This document shows positions 1-10,759 of a DNA stretch of 64,000 bases, in pieces (the stretch's first letter is position 1; each line of letters starts with the position of its first letter). The stretch comes from Ancistrus triradiatus (lineage: Eukaryota > Chordata > Actinopteri > Siluriformes > Loricariidae). The stretch covers positions 1 to 64,000 of the forward strand of contig JAJAGP010001671.1 of NCBI GenBank assembly GCA_025084515.1. Direction: 5' to 3'. The position numbers were made by a program, and so were the translations under genes. The notes below the pieces were generated by a model. The model was given only the letters and a program-made list of their open reading frames with translations, had not been told where the DNA came from and made no database searches.

Positions 1-490
1 GCATTCTTCTTCCTCCAAACACGATGAGTTGAGTTTTTACCAAAACGTTGTGATATTATACCACATGATATTCTCCCAATCCTCTTCTGGATCATCCATA
101 TGCTCTCTGGCAAACTTCAGACAGGCCTGGACATGTACTGGCTTAAGCAGGGGGACACACCTGGCACTGCAGGATCCGAGTCCCTCTCGGCGTAGTATGT
201 TACTGATGGTAGCCCTTGTTACTTTGGTCCCAGCTCTCTGCAGGTCATTCATCAGGTCCCTCCGTGTAGTTCTGGGATTTTTTCTCACCGTTCTCATGAT
301 CATTTTGACCCCACGGGATGAGATCTTGCGTGGAGCCCCAGATCGTGGAAGATTATCAATGGTCTTGTATGTCTTCCATTTTCTTACAATTGCTTCCACA
401 GTTGATTTATTCACACCAACCTACACCAGCCTGGTGCAAGTCTACAATTTTCTTCCTGGTGTCGTTCAACAGCTCTTTGGTCTTGGCCTT
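1..490 (-). pseudogene. Tc1-B transposase remnant (5' half)
   Basis: The minus-strand translation includes NKSTVEAIVRKWKTYKTIDN and the paired helix-turn-helix region, then VPLLKPVHVQACLKFAREHM, matching Tc1-type transposase. The expected start codon, ATG in the copy at 62703, reads AAG at 488-490. A deletion around 415-425 removes part of the N-terminal helix region. The catalytic domain is cut off by the window edge. It cannot encode active transposase as seen. Confidence 0.8.
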
Positions 491-843
491 GGTTGAGTTT
501 GGAGTCTGCCTGTTTGAGGCTGTGGACAGGTGTCTTTTATATAGGTAATGAGGTCAAACAGGTACCATTAATACAGGTAACAAGTGAAGGACAGAAGAGC
601 TTCTTAAAGAAGTTACAGGTCTGTGAGAGCCAGAAATCTTGCTTGTTTGTGGGTGACCAAATACTTATTTTCCACCATGATTCACAATTAAATTATTTAA
701 AAATCCAACAATGTGATTTCCTGGAATTGTTTTTCTCATTTTGTTGAAGTGTACCTATGATGAAAATTACAGACCTCTCTCATCTTTCTAAGTAGAGTAA
801 CTTGCACAATCAGTGGCTGACTAAATACTTTTTTGCCTCACTG
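1..843 (-). mobile_element. Tc1-B element, truncated by the window start
   Basis: The right terminus is the Tc1-B end, reading inward on the minus strand as CAGTGAGGCAAAAAAGTATT, with TA at 844-845. It is followed by the long internal repeat region and the transposase in reverse. The rest of the element lies before position 1. The family is recognisable from the other three copies in this window. Confidence 0.85.
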
Positions 844-1528
844 TACTCTTAATTAGGACGTCTGGTTTAGGGTTAAATCTGTTTGGATAATTGGAGCATC
901 TTTCTGTACTCTCTCTGTTACCGTCTGCGCTTTGATTTGACTGTCATTTTCTCATGTATTCTTTGCTTACTGCGTCGGAGGGGTTGTGACCTTGTTTTTT
1001 GGTAATATTTCGGATCATTTGGAGACTGGGTGTGAGCCTTGTTGTTTTCTTAGTTTTTCTGTTTCTCTTACAATAAGGAAAGTCAGACTCAGAGGTCTGT
1101 ATGTATTCAGGTTAATATTCTATATCTGCGTATTTAATCAGGTTACTTGTAAGTCAATGTACAGGTATGAACAGAAGTATTATCATGTGGAATGTGAAGT
1201 GTTTGGGGCATGTGGTCAAGATGAAGAGAAGATTCTCCTTTTATAAAAACGATACGTCTATTGCCATGCATCAGGAAATCCATTTAGCACTGAGCATTTA
1301 AAACTAAAAGTGGATTGGGTTGGATAGGTTTATTTTACAGCATGTAAAACAATTTCAGGGAAGGTTTTTTAGCTAAATTAATTAGAAGACCATTACCATG
1401 AATTCTATAGTAGCAAATAAATATCCGGATGGTAGGTTTATTTTAGTTCCAGGTTTAATATGGGGCTAGCAATTTACATTCATGAATGCTTATGTTACAA
1501 ATGAGGCTGCTCCTAAATTTGTTTTTTA
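844..1528. other. No gene seen
   Basis: AT-rich DNA between Tc1-B and Tc1-A. The frame at 986-1246 has no recognisable motif and no coding support. Confidence 0.6.
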
Positions 1529-2944
1529 CAGTGGTGCTTAAATGTTTGTGAACCCTTTAGAATTTTCTATATTTCTGCATAAAAATGACCTAAAACATCA
1601 GATAAAGAGAACCCAGATAAACAAATGAGACAAAAATATTATTCTTGGTCATTTATTTATTGAGGAAAATGATCCAATATTACATATTAGTGAGTGGCAA
1701 AAGTATGTGAACCTTTACTTTCAGTATCTGGTGTGACCCCCCCTGTGCAGCAATAACTGCAACTAAATGTTTCCTGTAACTGTTGATCAGTCCTGCACAC
1801 CGGCTTGGAGGAATTTTATCCTATTCCTCCATACAGAACAGCTTCAACTCTGGGATGTTGGTGGGTTTCCTCACATTAACTGCTCACTTCAGGTCCTTCC
1901 ATAACATTTCGATTGGATTAAGGTCAGGACTTTGACTTGGACATTCCAGAACATTACCTTTATTCTTCTTTAACCATTCTGTGGTAGAACGACTTGTGTG
2001 CTTAGGGTCGTTGTTTTGCTGCATGACTCACTTTCTCTTGAGATTCAGTTTATGGACAGATGTCCTGACATTTTCCTTTAGAATTCTCTGATATAATTCA
2101 GAATTCATTGTTCCATCAATGATGGCAAGCTGTCCTGGCCCAGATGTAGCAAAAAGCCTCAAATCCGTCTTCCAATAGCTTTCTGGGTTTTCCACATGAT
2201 CTTTAGCAAACTGCAACAAATGAGCAACAATGTTCTTTTTGGAGAGCAGTGGCTTTCTCCTTGCAACTCCCCCATGCACACCATTATTGTTCAGTGTTCT
2301 TCTGATGGTGGACTCATCAGTTGCTTAGAAGTTACCCTGGGGTCTTTTGTGACCTCGCCAACTATTACACGCCTTGCTCTTGGAGTGATCTTTTTTGGTT
2401 GACCACTCCTGGGGAGGGTAACAATGGTCTTGAATTTCCTCCATTTGTACACAATCTGTCTGACTGTGGATTAGTTGAGTCCAAACTTTTTAGAGATGGT
2501 TTTGTAAACCTTTTCCATCCTGATGAGCATCAACAACTCTTTTTCTGAGGTCCTCAGAGATCTCCTTTGTTTGTGTCATGATACACTTTCACAAACGTGT
2601 TGTGAAGAGCAGACTTTGATAGATCCCTGTTCTTTAAATAAAACAGGGTGCCCACTCACACCTGATTGTCATCTAATTGATTGAAAACACATGACTTTAA
2701 TTTCACCTTCCAATTACCTGCTAATCCTAGAGGTTCACATACTTTTGCCAATCACTAATATGTAATATTGGATGATTTTCCTCAATAAATAAATGACCAA
2801 GTATAATATTTTTGTCTCATTTTTCTAACTGGGTTCTCTTTATCTATTTTTAGGACCTGTGTGAAACTCTGATGATGTTTTAGGTCATATTTATGCAGAA
2901 ATGTAGAAAATTGTAAAGATTTCACAAACTTTGAAGCACCACTG
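1529..2944 (-). mobile_element. Tc1-A copy 1 (1.4 kb)
   Basis: Both termini are present: CAGTGGTGCTTAAATGTTTG at the left and its inverted partner ending in ACCACTG at the right. Each is flanked by TA, at 1527-1528 and 2945-2946. The long subterminal inverted repeats include the shared AATAAATAAATGACCAAGTA motif. Confidence 0.9.
1721..2579 (-). pseudogene. Tc1-A transposase, deleted and frameshifted
   Basis: The frame starts at ATG 2577-2579 (MTQTKEISEDL region) and ends at TGA 1721-1723. Compared with the copy at 32824 it lacks the LTLANVNVHESTIRR segment near 2325. It also lacks the block containing the first catalytic Asp, around 2150, and has frameshifts. It is a dead transposase. Confidence 0.8.
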
Positions 2945-2946
2945 TA

Positions 2947-3649
2947 ATAGTGTCCTCAACTAGCAGGTGACCTCAAACGTGTTCTAAACCAGGAGCAAGT
3001 CATCTTCTGTAATATGCAATCCAAGATCTTTAGAAGTCAGCAAGATTAGGGAAATGTGCGGCAAATCAGATTTAGTTGATATTTTTAGGGAACTCAAGCC
3101 GTTAGTAAAAGATTTCTCTTTCTATTCCAATCGCCATTCTTCATTTTCAAGGACCGACTATATCTAACTATATAACCAGCTAACGTATTCACTTAGTTAC
3201 GCTCTGTAAGATTGGCAAATTCGTTTTCTCAAACTACACCCGAGTGATTAAATGATTAAAATGATTACATGTATAGCCACTTCTATACAGAAAACTAAAG
3301 CATAGATGTTCAATTTCTCCCTGCGTAATAATGCATCATGTTGCTCTATGATGCGTAAGTATATCTCTGAATATTGGGAGCATAATAAGCGTTTACCTGT
3401 ATTATATTACATGTCACTCTGTGCAAGGCAAAAGGCACATTACATGGCCTTAAAAAAATCACCAATTTAATTAGAATTTTAAAAAGCTTCAAATACAGAG
3501 AAGGCAAGAATTACAAACCTCTGACCATACTATTGTACATGATCCTATTTCTATAAATAAAGTTTCACAAGCTATTAGTAGTCTCTATATAAGTCACAAA
3601 ATTCATGTTGGTCATATAGTCAGATAGTGTCATTTCTGGGAAAGATATC
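2947..3649. other. No gene seen
   Basis: AT-rich sequence. Part of it may belong to the decayed LINE that follows, but I see no motif in it. Confidence 0.5.
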
Positions 3650-4018
3650 ACTCTGTGGTAGCAGCCTCAGCCAGGGATGAACATGATGCTTCTCTTTCTG
3701 TAGATGAAGTTCTGAGAAGTGCTGCAGGCTATGTTGTCAAACAAAGCATCAGGTTCATGTTTTCCACCTGAATTTTATTAGGTATTTTGGCTTGAAATTA
3801 GCCTAATTTTGCTCTCAGCATTGCAGGCGTTTTTGGAGTGCAATTCAGTACCTGATACCTGCAAGATTTCTTCATCTTGAAGATGACTAACCTTGAAGAA
3901 AGGAATAGATCCACAGTGCTATGCATTGTGGTCAAAGTTATGGTCAAGGTGCTTGCAAATAGACTTGAGGTGGTATTGCCAAATACAGTGAAACCTGATA
4001 AAACTGGATTTGTATATA
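3650..4018 (+). mobile_element. L1/Tx1-type LINE, reverse-transcriptase fragment
   Basis: Two motifs of the L1-type RT can be read with frameshifts: KASGSCFPPEFY (family form KAPGPDGFPPEFY) near 3740-3775, and KVLANRLEVVLPNTVKPDKT then GFVYR near 3946-4017. These are consecutive blocks of the RT domain used for target-primed reverse transcription. The coding sequence is broken and cut by the following MITE. Its C-terminal part continues at 5800-6830. Confidence 0.75.
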
Positions 4019-4634
4019 GACAGTGGTACCTTGGTTCTCGACCACCTCGGAACTCGTCAAACTTGTTGACACATTTTGACTAGAAAAATTTGTCTCAACT
4101 CTCATCGTTTGCTCGGTACTAACACACTTGCTTAAATTTGTAGGAGTTGAGCAACACAACTTGTTTCAAACTCGATTCATGATTCAGTACACAGTGATTC
4201 AGATTCACAATAGCTCTTGCTTAGAGTAGAATCTCCGCTGTGTTTTGTGTGTTTTTCTTTATTTTTACTTTTATAGTTCTGTATTAGTGCAAGTAAGTCC
4301 CTATGGATCTTAAAATGGTTATTCATTACAGACAACCAAAAGCAGCCAAGTCCTCCAGAGTACAGGCTGCAGTTAGCATTAGCAGCTATGTTAGCGCCCT
4401 GAGTTCACAAATATAGTAAGTGTTTTGCTTTTACTTTTCACTTTCAATCCATTACTCACTAAATTACGTGAGATTTTTCAACACTTTATTATAAAATAAA
4501 CTTTTTGTAAATGCTTTTAGTCAACGGTCGGTTAATGTAAGTGTTTTTAACAATAACATTGGCTCCGCTATGATAGAGTGTGAAAAGAGTGGATTTGTTA
4601 GAACATATCCACATCGTAAGTCAGGGAGCACCTG
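4019..4634. mobile_element. Tigger/pogo-type MITE composite inside the LINE
   Basis: It begins CAGTGGTACCTTGGTTCTCG and ends with an inverted terminal segment CGTAAGTCAGGGAGCACCTG followed by TA. The right part (4440-4634) is related to the element at 49485, sharing the block ending GTCGGTTAATGTAAGTG. No transposase is seen. The left and right parts may be two fused elements. Confidence 0.55.
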
Positions 4635-4744
4635 TACAATACAACTCCATTAATCCTTACAGTGGTGCTTGAAAGTTTGGAAACCCTTTAGAAATTTTAG
4701 ATGGTAGTATCATGGTTTTGCTGCACCTGGCATTATATCAGAGA

Positions 4745-5310
4745 ATTATAAAAATGTCAGGACATCTGTCCATGAACTGAATCTCAAGAGAAGGTGGGTC
4801 ATGTAGCAAGACAACGACCCTAAGCACACAAGTCGTTCTACCTAAGAATGGTTAAAGAAGAATAAAGGTAATGTTTTGGAATGGCCAAGTCAAAGTCAAG
4901 TCAAGTCAAGTCAGGTCAAGTCAAGTCAAGTCAGCGCTTTTTACAATGGAGCATTGTCTCAAAGCAACTTTGCAAGTTTAGATTAGCTCCTAGTACCTAC
5001 TTCCAATCCCAAATTGAGCAAGCCTAGGGCAACAGTGCCAAGGTGTTATAGGAAGAAACCTTGGGAGGACCAAGACTCAAAAAGGGACCCAACCTCCAAA
5101 GTCCTGACCTTAATCCAATGGAAATGTTGTGGAAGGACCTGAAGTGAGCAGTTAATGTCAGGAAACCCACCAACATCCCAGAGCTGAAGCTGTTCTGCAT
5201 GGAGGAATGGGCCTAAAATTCCTCCAAGCCGGTGTGCAGGACTGATCAACAGTTACAGAAAATATTTAGTAGCAGTTATTGCTGCACAGGGGGGTCACAC
5301 TAGATACTGA
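4745..5310 (+). pseudogene. Tc1-A transposase C-terminal remnant
   Basis: It reads through the NVRTSVHELNLKRRWVM region, in which the Gln codon after VM has become TAG, then QDNDPKHTSRS. It is split by the nested repeat before DLNPMEMLWKDLK and the PEL.LFCMEEW tail. It has no N-terminal DNA-binding part. Confidence 0.75.
4898..5096 (+). repeat. Dispersed repeat R copy 1, nested in Tc1-A
   Basis: It starts with an AAGTC pentamer run and contains TTTTTACAATGGAGCATTGT and GGAAGAAACCTTGGGAGGAC, shared with 47552 and 55672. It splits the Tc1 transposase frame and is flanked by a 7-bp direct repeat CAAAGTC (4891-4897 and 5097-5103). Its class is unknown. Confidence 0.75.
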
Positions 5311-5499
5311 AAGCAAATGTTCACATACTTTTGCCACTCACTAATATGTAATGTTGCATAATTTCCTCAATAAATAAATTACCAATTATAATATTTTTGT
5401 CTTATTTGTTTAACTAGGTTGTCTTTATCTAATATATTTCTATATTATGCAGAAATATAGAAATTCTAAAGGTTTCACAATCTTTCAAGCACCGCTGTA

Positions 5500-5799
5500 T
5501 GCAATTATTATTCCAGTCCTCAAGCCACCCCTACCACTAATGGCCTTTGATGCTTACATCAGTACGAATACATTGCCTAGCACACATGATAAGGATGTCC
5601 TCTTTCGACTTTTTTTTTTTTTTTTTGCCCTTACAATAGAACTTTCAGTGCTAAACATAAAAATGAAAACCAATTTTTCAGGTGTCTGTCCATGAACTTT
5701 TAGAATTAATATGTGCCGCTATAGCAATTTCTCTGGCTATAATTAAATTGCTCTAAATCCATAACTCACCCATTTAATACATTAAATTTCACTTTTCTA
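5500..5799. other. No feature resolved
   Basis: It contains a poly-T run near 5610-5627. It may be decayed LINE sequence. Confidence 0.4.
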
Positions 5800-6830
5800 C
5801 AGAAGGCTTTACATGGCTTGGGATTTTTTCTACACCAGATCTTCACAATCTTGTTGATAATAACTATGCACCCTTAGTAAAATAGGATAAAGATTGATTT
5901 ATTGAGTTGGTGCTCATTACTAATTTCTGTCTTTGGCAGGATGTATTTATCAAGAATGAATATATTTCCAAGGTTCTATTATTTTATTCAGTCACCTCTT
6001 GTGACATTCCCCATTAATTGATCTAAATAAACACTTCACTAGATTAATCTGGAAAAATAAGAAGCCAAGACTTTTTACCATTATGGAGGCAAAAGACAAA
6101 GGTGGCGCTGGTCTACCAAATCTAAAGATTGATTGTTGGTCAGCTCATATAAAACACACTGTTAGCTGGTGTACTAACAGGATCAGCACACTTTAGATCA
6201 ATATGAAATCAATAGCTTGAACTCCCTTGCCAATTAAATTCTTACCATTTGTAGACAATGTGAAAGGACTACACAATATTTCAAATCACTCTGTGGTATT
6301 TAATACTCCTTTGATTTGGAAAGATATAAAGGTTTATCTAAAGATGGATAATGGTCTTTCCCTGTCATCACACTTTTTGATCTTCACAGATTGTCATCAC
6401 AGATTTCCCATCTCAGTTAAATAATATTGGTAATTGAAGATGATTTAATCATGGAATCGTGCAGACATATTTTCAGATGGTATATTAATGCTATTTTGAT
6501 CTTTGAGACGTCAGTATGCACAATTAAAATCAGACTGTTTTAGATGTCTTCCAGTTTGACACTTCCTAAATTCACTTTCAGACAAAAGGAACTTGCAGTG
6601 GTGTCTGACAGAGATCGAAAAACTATTACTAAAGAACCCTGACTCTCAAAGATCTACCCTGTCTTGTTTAATCAATGTATTTGAAGGGCAGCTGGGAGAG
6701 GGGACAAGCATCAGGTGCTTGGGGAGGAGACTTTTTGTCAAATAAAGGGATCTTTCTGCATTCCTTTTGGGAATGCAATGAAATACAGTAGTTCTGGGTG
6801 AAAATTCATTTGGTTATTCAAGAAATGCTC
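5800..6830 (+). mobile_element. L1/Tx1-type LINE, C-terminal fragment
   Basis: Readable in broken frames are HFTRLIWKNKKPRLF, then KDKGGAGLPNLKIDCWSAHI (6032-6150), and HSFWECNEIQ (6755-6785). These are the ordered C-terminal landmarks of L1-type ORF2. It is the downstream half of the LINE begun at 3650, separated by the MITE and Tc1-A insertions. The whole is a fossil. Confidence 0.75.
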
Positions 6831-7192
6831 TATTTTCTACTTGAAATGTGCCTTTAGATATATTTATTTAATAGTCAATAGTAATAGATATCAGTAGATA
6901 TTTTTACCAACAATTTACAGTGGGGCAAAAAAGTATTTGGTCAGTCACTGATTGAGCAAGTTCTCCGACTTAGAAAAATGAGAGAGGTCTGTAATTTTCA
7001 TCATTTCAACTATGAGAGAAAAAATTAGGAAAATAATAAATAATAAATTCTTAAAAAATCCTACAATGCGATTTCCTGGATTTTTTTTCTCATTTTGTCT
7101 CTCATAGTTGAAGTGTACCTGTGATGAAAAATTACAGACCTCTCTCATCTTTCTAAGTCAGAGAACTTGCACAATCAGTGACTGACCAAATA

Positions 7193-8788
7193 CAGTGCCT
7201 TGCAAAAGTATTCGGCCCCCTTGAACTTTTCAACCTTTTGCCACATTTCAGGCTTCAAACATAAAGATATGAAATTGCAATTTTTTGTTAAGAATCAACA
7301 ACAAGTGGGACACAATCGTGAAGTGGAACAAAATGTATTGGATATTTTAAACTTTTTTTAGAAATAAAAAACTGAAAAGTGGGTCGTGCAAAATTATTCG
7401 GACCCTTTACTTTAAACTCACTCCAGAAGTTCAGTGAGGATCTCTGAATGATCCAATGTTGACCTAAATGACTGATGATGATAAACAGAATCCACCTGTG
7501 TGTAATCAAGTCTCCGTATAAATGCACATGCTCTGTGATAGTCTCAGAGTTCTGTTTAAAGCGCAGAGAGCATCATGAAGACCACAAGGAAACACACCAG
7601 GCCTAGGTTCAGATACTGTTGTGGAGAAGTTTAAAGCCAGATTGGATACAAAAAGATTTCCCAAGCTTTAAACATCTCAAGGAGCACTGTGCAAGCGATC
7701 ATATTGAAATGGAAGGAGTATCAGACCAATGCAAATCTACCAAGACCCGGCCGTCCCTCTAAACTTTCAGCTCAAACAAGGAGAAGACTGATCAGAGATG
7801 CAGCCAAGAGGCCCATGATCACTCTGGATGAACTGCAGAGATCTACAGCTTAGGTGGGAGACTCTGTCCATAGAACTACAATCAGTCGTACACTGCACAA
7901 ATCTGGCCTTTATGGAAGAGTGGCAAGAAGAAAGCCATTTCTCAAAGATATCCATAAAAAGTTTGCCACAAGCCACCTGGGAGACACACCAAACATGTGG
8001 AAGAAGGTGCTCTGGTCAGACGAACTTTTTGACCACAATGCAAAACATTATCTTTGGCGTTAAAGCAACACAGCTCATCACCCTGAATGCACCATCCCCA
8101 CTGTCAAACATGGTGGTGGCAGCATCATTGTTTGGGCCTGCTTTTTTTCAGTAGGGACAGGGAAGATGGTTATTCAAATTGATGGGAAAATGGCCCAGGA
8201 GCCAAAATACAGGACCATTCTGAAAGGAAAAACCTGTCTGGAGTCTGCAAAAAAAAGACTTGAGGGACTGGGACGGAGATTTATCTTCCAACAAGAACAA
8301 TGATCCAAAACATAACAATCATAAATAAACATATCCAGGTGTTAGAATGGCCAAGTCAAAGTCCAGACCTGAATCCAATCGAGAATCTGTGGAAAGAGCT
8401 GAAAACTGCTGTTCACAAACGCTCTCCATCCAGCCTCACTGAGCTCGAGCTGTTTTGCAAGGAAGAATGGGCAAAAATTTCAGTCTCTCGATGTGCAAAA
8501 CTGACAGAGACATACCCCAAGCGACTTGCAGCTGTAATCGCAGCAAAAGATGGCGCTACAAAGTATTAACGCAAGGGGGCCGAATAATTTTGCACGCCCC
8601 ACTTTTCAGTTTTTCATTTCTAACAAAAGTTTAAAATATCCAATAAATTTTGTTCCACTTCACGATTGTGTCCCATTTGTTGTTGATTCTTCACAAAAAA
8701 TTACAATTTCATATATTTATGTTTAAAGCCTGAAATGTGGCAAAAGGTTGAAAAGTTCAAGGGGACCGAATACTTTTGCAAGGCACTG
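7193..8788 (+). mobile_element. Tc1-C element nested in a Tc1-B MITE
   Basis: The ends are CAGTGCCTTGCAAAAGTATT and its complement TACTTTTGCAAGGCACTG. TA is duplicated at 7191-7192 and 8789-8790. Removing the insert and one TA restores the host MITE exactly. Inner direct repeats (GGCCCCCTTG and CAAGGGGGCC types) give the IR/DR layout of Tc1 elements. Confidence 0.93.
7575..8569 (+). pseudogene. Tc1-C transposase pseudogene
   Basis: It begins at ATG 7575 (MKTTRKHTR) and ends at TAA 8567-8569. Readable parts include the second helix-turn-helix region, GDSVHRTTISRTLHKSGLYG, RVARRKPFLKDIHKKFATSH, the catalytic block WKKVLWSDEL and, after frameshifts, VLEWPSQSPDLNPIENLWKE with the third acidic residue. 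It ends with RLAAVIAAKDGATKY. The length is close to the usual 340 codons, but stops and frameshifts make it inactive. Confidence 0.85.
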
Positions 8789-8808
8789 TACTTTTTTGCC
8801 CCACTGTA

Positions 8809-10590
8809 ATTGCTAAACGTCTTCTTTTATACTGCCTTATATATGTCATAGGTCTGTGACTCTCTCCGATTACCCACCTACACATTTTCTGTGGGACCTC
8901 TTTGCGTGGAGCAAGTATCTCCTCACATCCCCTATCTCAGGCCCCAGCATGTGTTCTTAAAGCAGAAAACTGCAAAATTGATTGAATAAGCATTTTTGAA
9001 CTGACAAATACACTTTCAAAAGCTAAATATACCCACATACCCGATGTGCCACTTCTGGGCTTCACTGGGGAGAATATGTACAGAAATGGAAGCCTCTGAA
9101 GCCTTGAAGTCTCTTGTATCCATGTCTGAAGTATCATTTTCAAGATGGTGCTCAAGTAATTCAATAACAATCGTGTACATGCACACATACTAGCTCTTAT
9201 TCATAATCAACAGGAATAAAATACATTATGTTAGAGATTTCATAAAGAGAACTATTGTGTTGTAATCAAATTCACTCATACTAATTGTCGGCTCTTGACT
9301 TGCCTAGATCCATCTATATTTGGAGGTTTGTATATTAATTTTCAGGCTGGTCAGTAATGTCATGTTTATTCAGAACATTTGGGTTTTTGTGACTCAGTTT
9401 AACCTGCAGTACCCATGTCTTCACTCTGCACACCTGTGACATGGACCTTGCCATATTGGGGATACTTGGTATACACAGTTATGCCAGGTTCATACTCATG
9501 TACTAAATTGTAAAGAATTTTCAAGTGTGATGGGTAAGTGCAGGACATTAGAATTGAAACAGGTATTGTGTTCCAGATGTGATGCTGGTGTGTTGAAGGT
9601 GCACACAGACAGCTGAGATGAACATTTGGATAATTTGAACAAGACAGGGGTTTGAAGGACGTGGTTTAGAGGTTAGAATAACTGTGGATTTTTAATGAAA
9701 CATATGGCATGCAAGGAAAGAAGCTGTTGTGGTAACGAGCTGTCTTGGTGTGGATGCTTTGATAGCATCTGCTCAATGGTAGGTTATGGAACAGGTGGTT
9801 TTTCTGGATGGGTGTGATCATCTGCAATTTTTACACCACATGTCCTTGCTCTGAACAGGGATCTTTTTGATCATCTTACCTAATGATCCTCGCTCTACCA
9901 TATACTGATCTTTGTGGTGCAAAGCCTTTGGGAAATCCAGTCCAGTACAGTTGCCACCTAACAATCTGCTTTGCAGTACGAACTACCCACTGTAGCAGAT
10001 ATTTGGATTGTGAAGAGGATTAAAATCTCACAGTGATGGAAGATTTAAGGATGCACTGAAACCTGAAACATTGCTGTCTGGCATACATTAAGATTCTTAA
10101 GCTGGCCTCTGGAAGAACATCCTCAGTTGTGCCTTTTTGAAATGCCTTCTTCAAGGAATGTGAGGTTTTCCCACTTTAGGATGCATTTTCACAACCAATT
10201 ACAATTTATGGCACAGTTAGTCTGCATCTCACTGACATTATGCACACACGCTGGTTACAATTACAAAGGCAATGCAAAATAAACACCACTGAGAGATAAT
10301 GGATATTAAGTTGTAGTTTTGTTTTCTAATGTCATTCTGCATGGTAGGATATCAAACACTGAGTGTTAGATGTATTTGACAGCAGCAATATGAAGAGAAG
10401 CCTGGGTTAGTGTAGTTCTTGACATAAAATTGAAACGCTTCATCAAAAAAAATACTGACATTCCCATCAAATAATCCTGGGAGACACAGGCAAACATATA
10501 CCCTGAATGGGACACCAGTCATTCACAGGAGTGGACAGAGGTCGCTATTGCAGTGCTGTGTGATGGGCCTAGCTGAACTCTTCTTAGTCA
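8809..10590. other. No gene seen
   Basis: 1.8 kb without recognisable repeats or coding motifs on either strand. Confidence 0.55.
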
Positions 10591-10591
10591 G

Positions 10592-10757
10592 ACATGGCCA
10601 GATATGTCAAAGGTATTGGACTATGAACCAGAAGGTCCAGGGTTCAAATCCCACCTCTGCCAAGCTGCCACTGTTGGGTCCTTGAGCAAGGCCCAGAATT
10701 GCTTGGATTGTAAGGCCCTCTGGGTAAGAGCATCTGCTAAATGACATAAATGTAATA
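10592..10757 (+). mobile_element. tRNA-derived SINE copy 1
   Basis: It has a polymerase III B-box GGTTCAAATCC near 10652, then AAGCTGCCACTGTTGGGTCC and the tail AGAGCATCTGCTAAATGACA. The 5' part with the A-box is degenerate. It is the same family as the copies at 38162, 55900 and 56163. Confidence 0.75.
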
Positions 10758-10759
10758 TG

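Larger units (their letters stand above)
4660..5497 (+). mobile_element. Tc1-A copy 2, internally deleted, carrying a nested repeat
   Basis: The left end CAGTGGTGCTTGAAAGTTTG follows TA 4658-4659, and the right end precedes TA 5498-5499. Only the catalytic C-terminal third of the transposase remains (QDNDPKHTSRS region near 4810). A 199-bp repeat is inserted at 4898-5096. Confidence 0.85.
6918..8806 (+). mobile_element. Tc1-B MITE (291 bp) split by Tc1-C
   Basis: The left end CAGTGGGGCAAAAAAGTATT follows TA 6916-6917, and the right end TTTTTTGCCCCACTG precedes TA 8807-8808. Excluding the insert, the element is about 291 bp. It consists almost wholly of two inverted repeats (6918-7030 and 7075-7192 plus 8791-8806), with no transposase. 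Confidence 0.9.

Noticed and set aside
29..747. Plus-strand frames over the Tc1-B copy
   Set aside because: They are the antisense shadows of the reverse transposase pseudogene.
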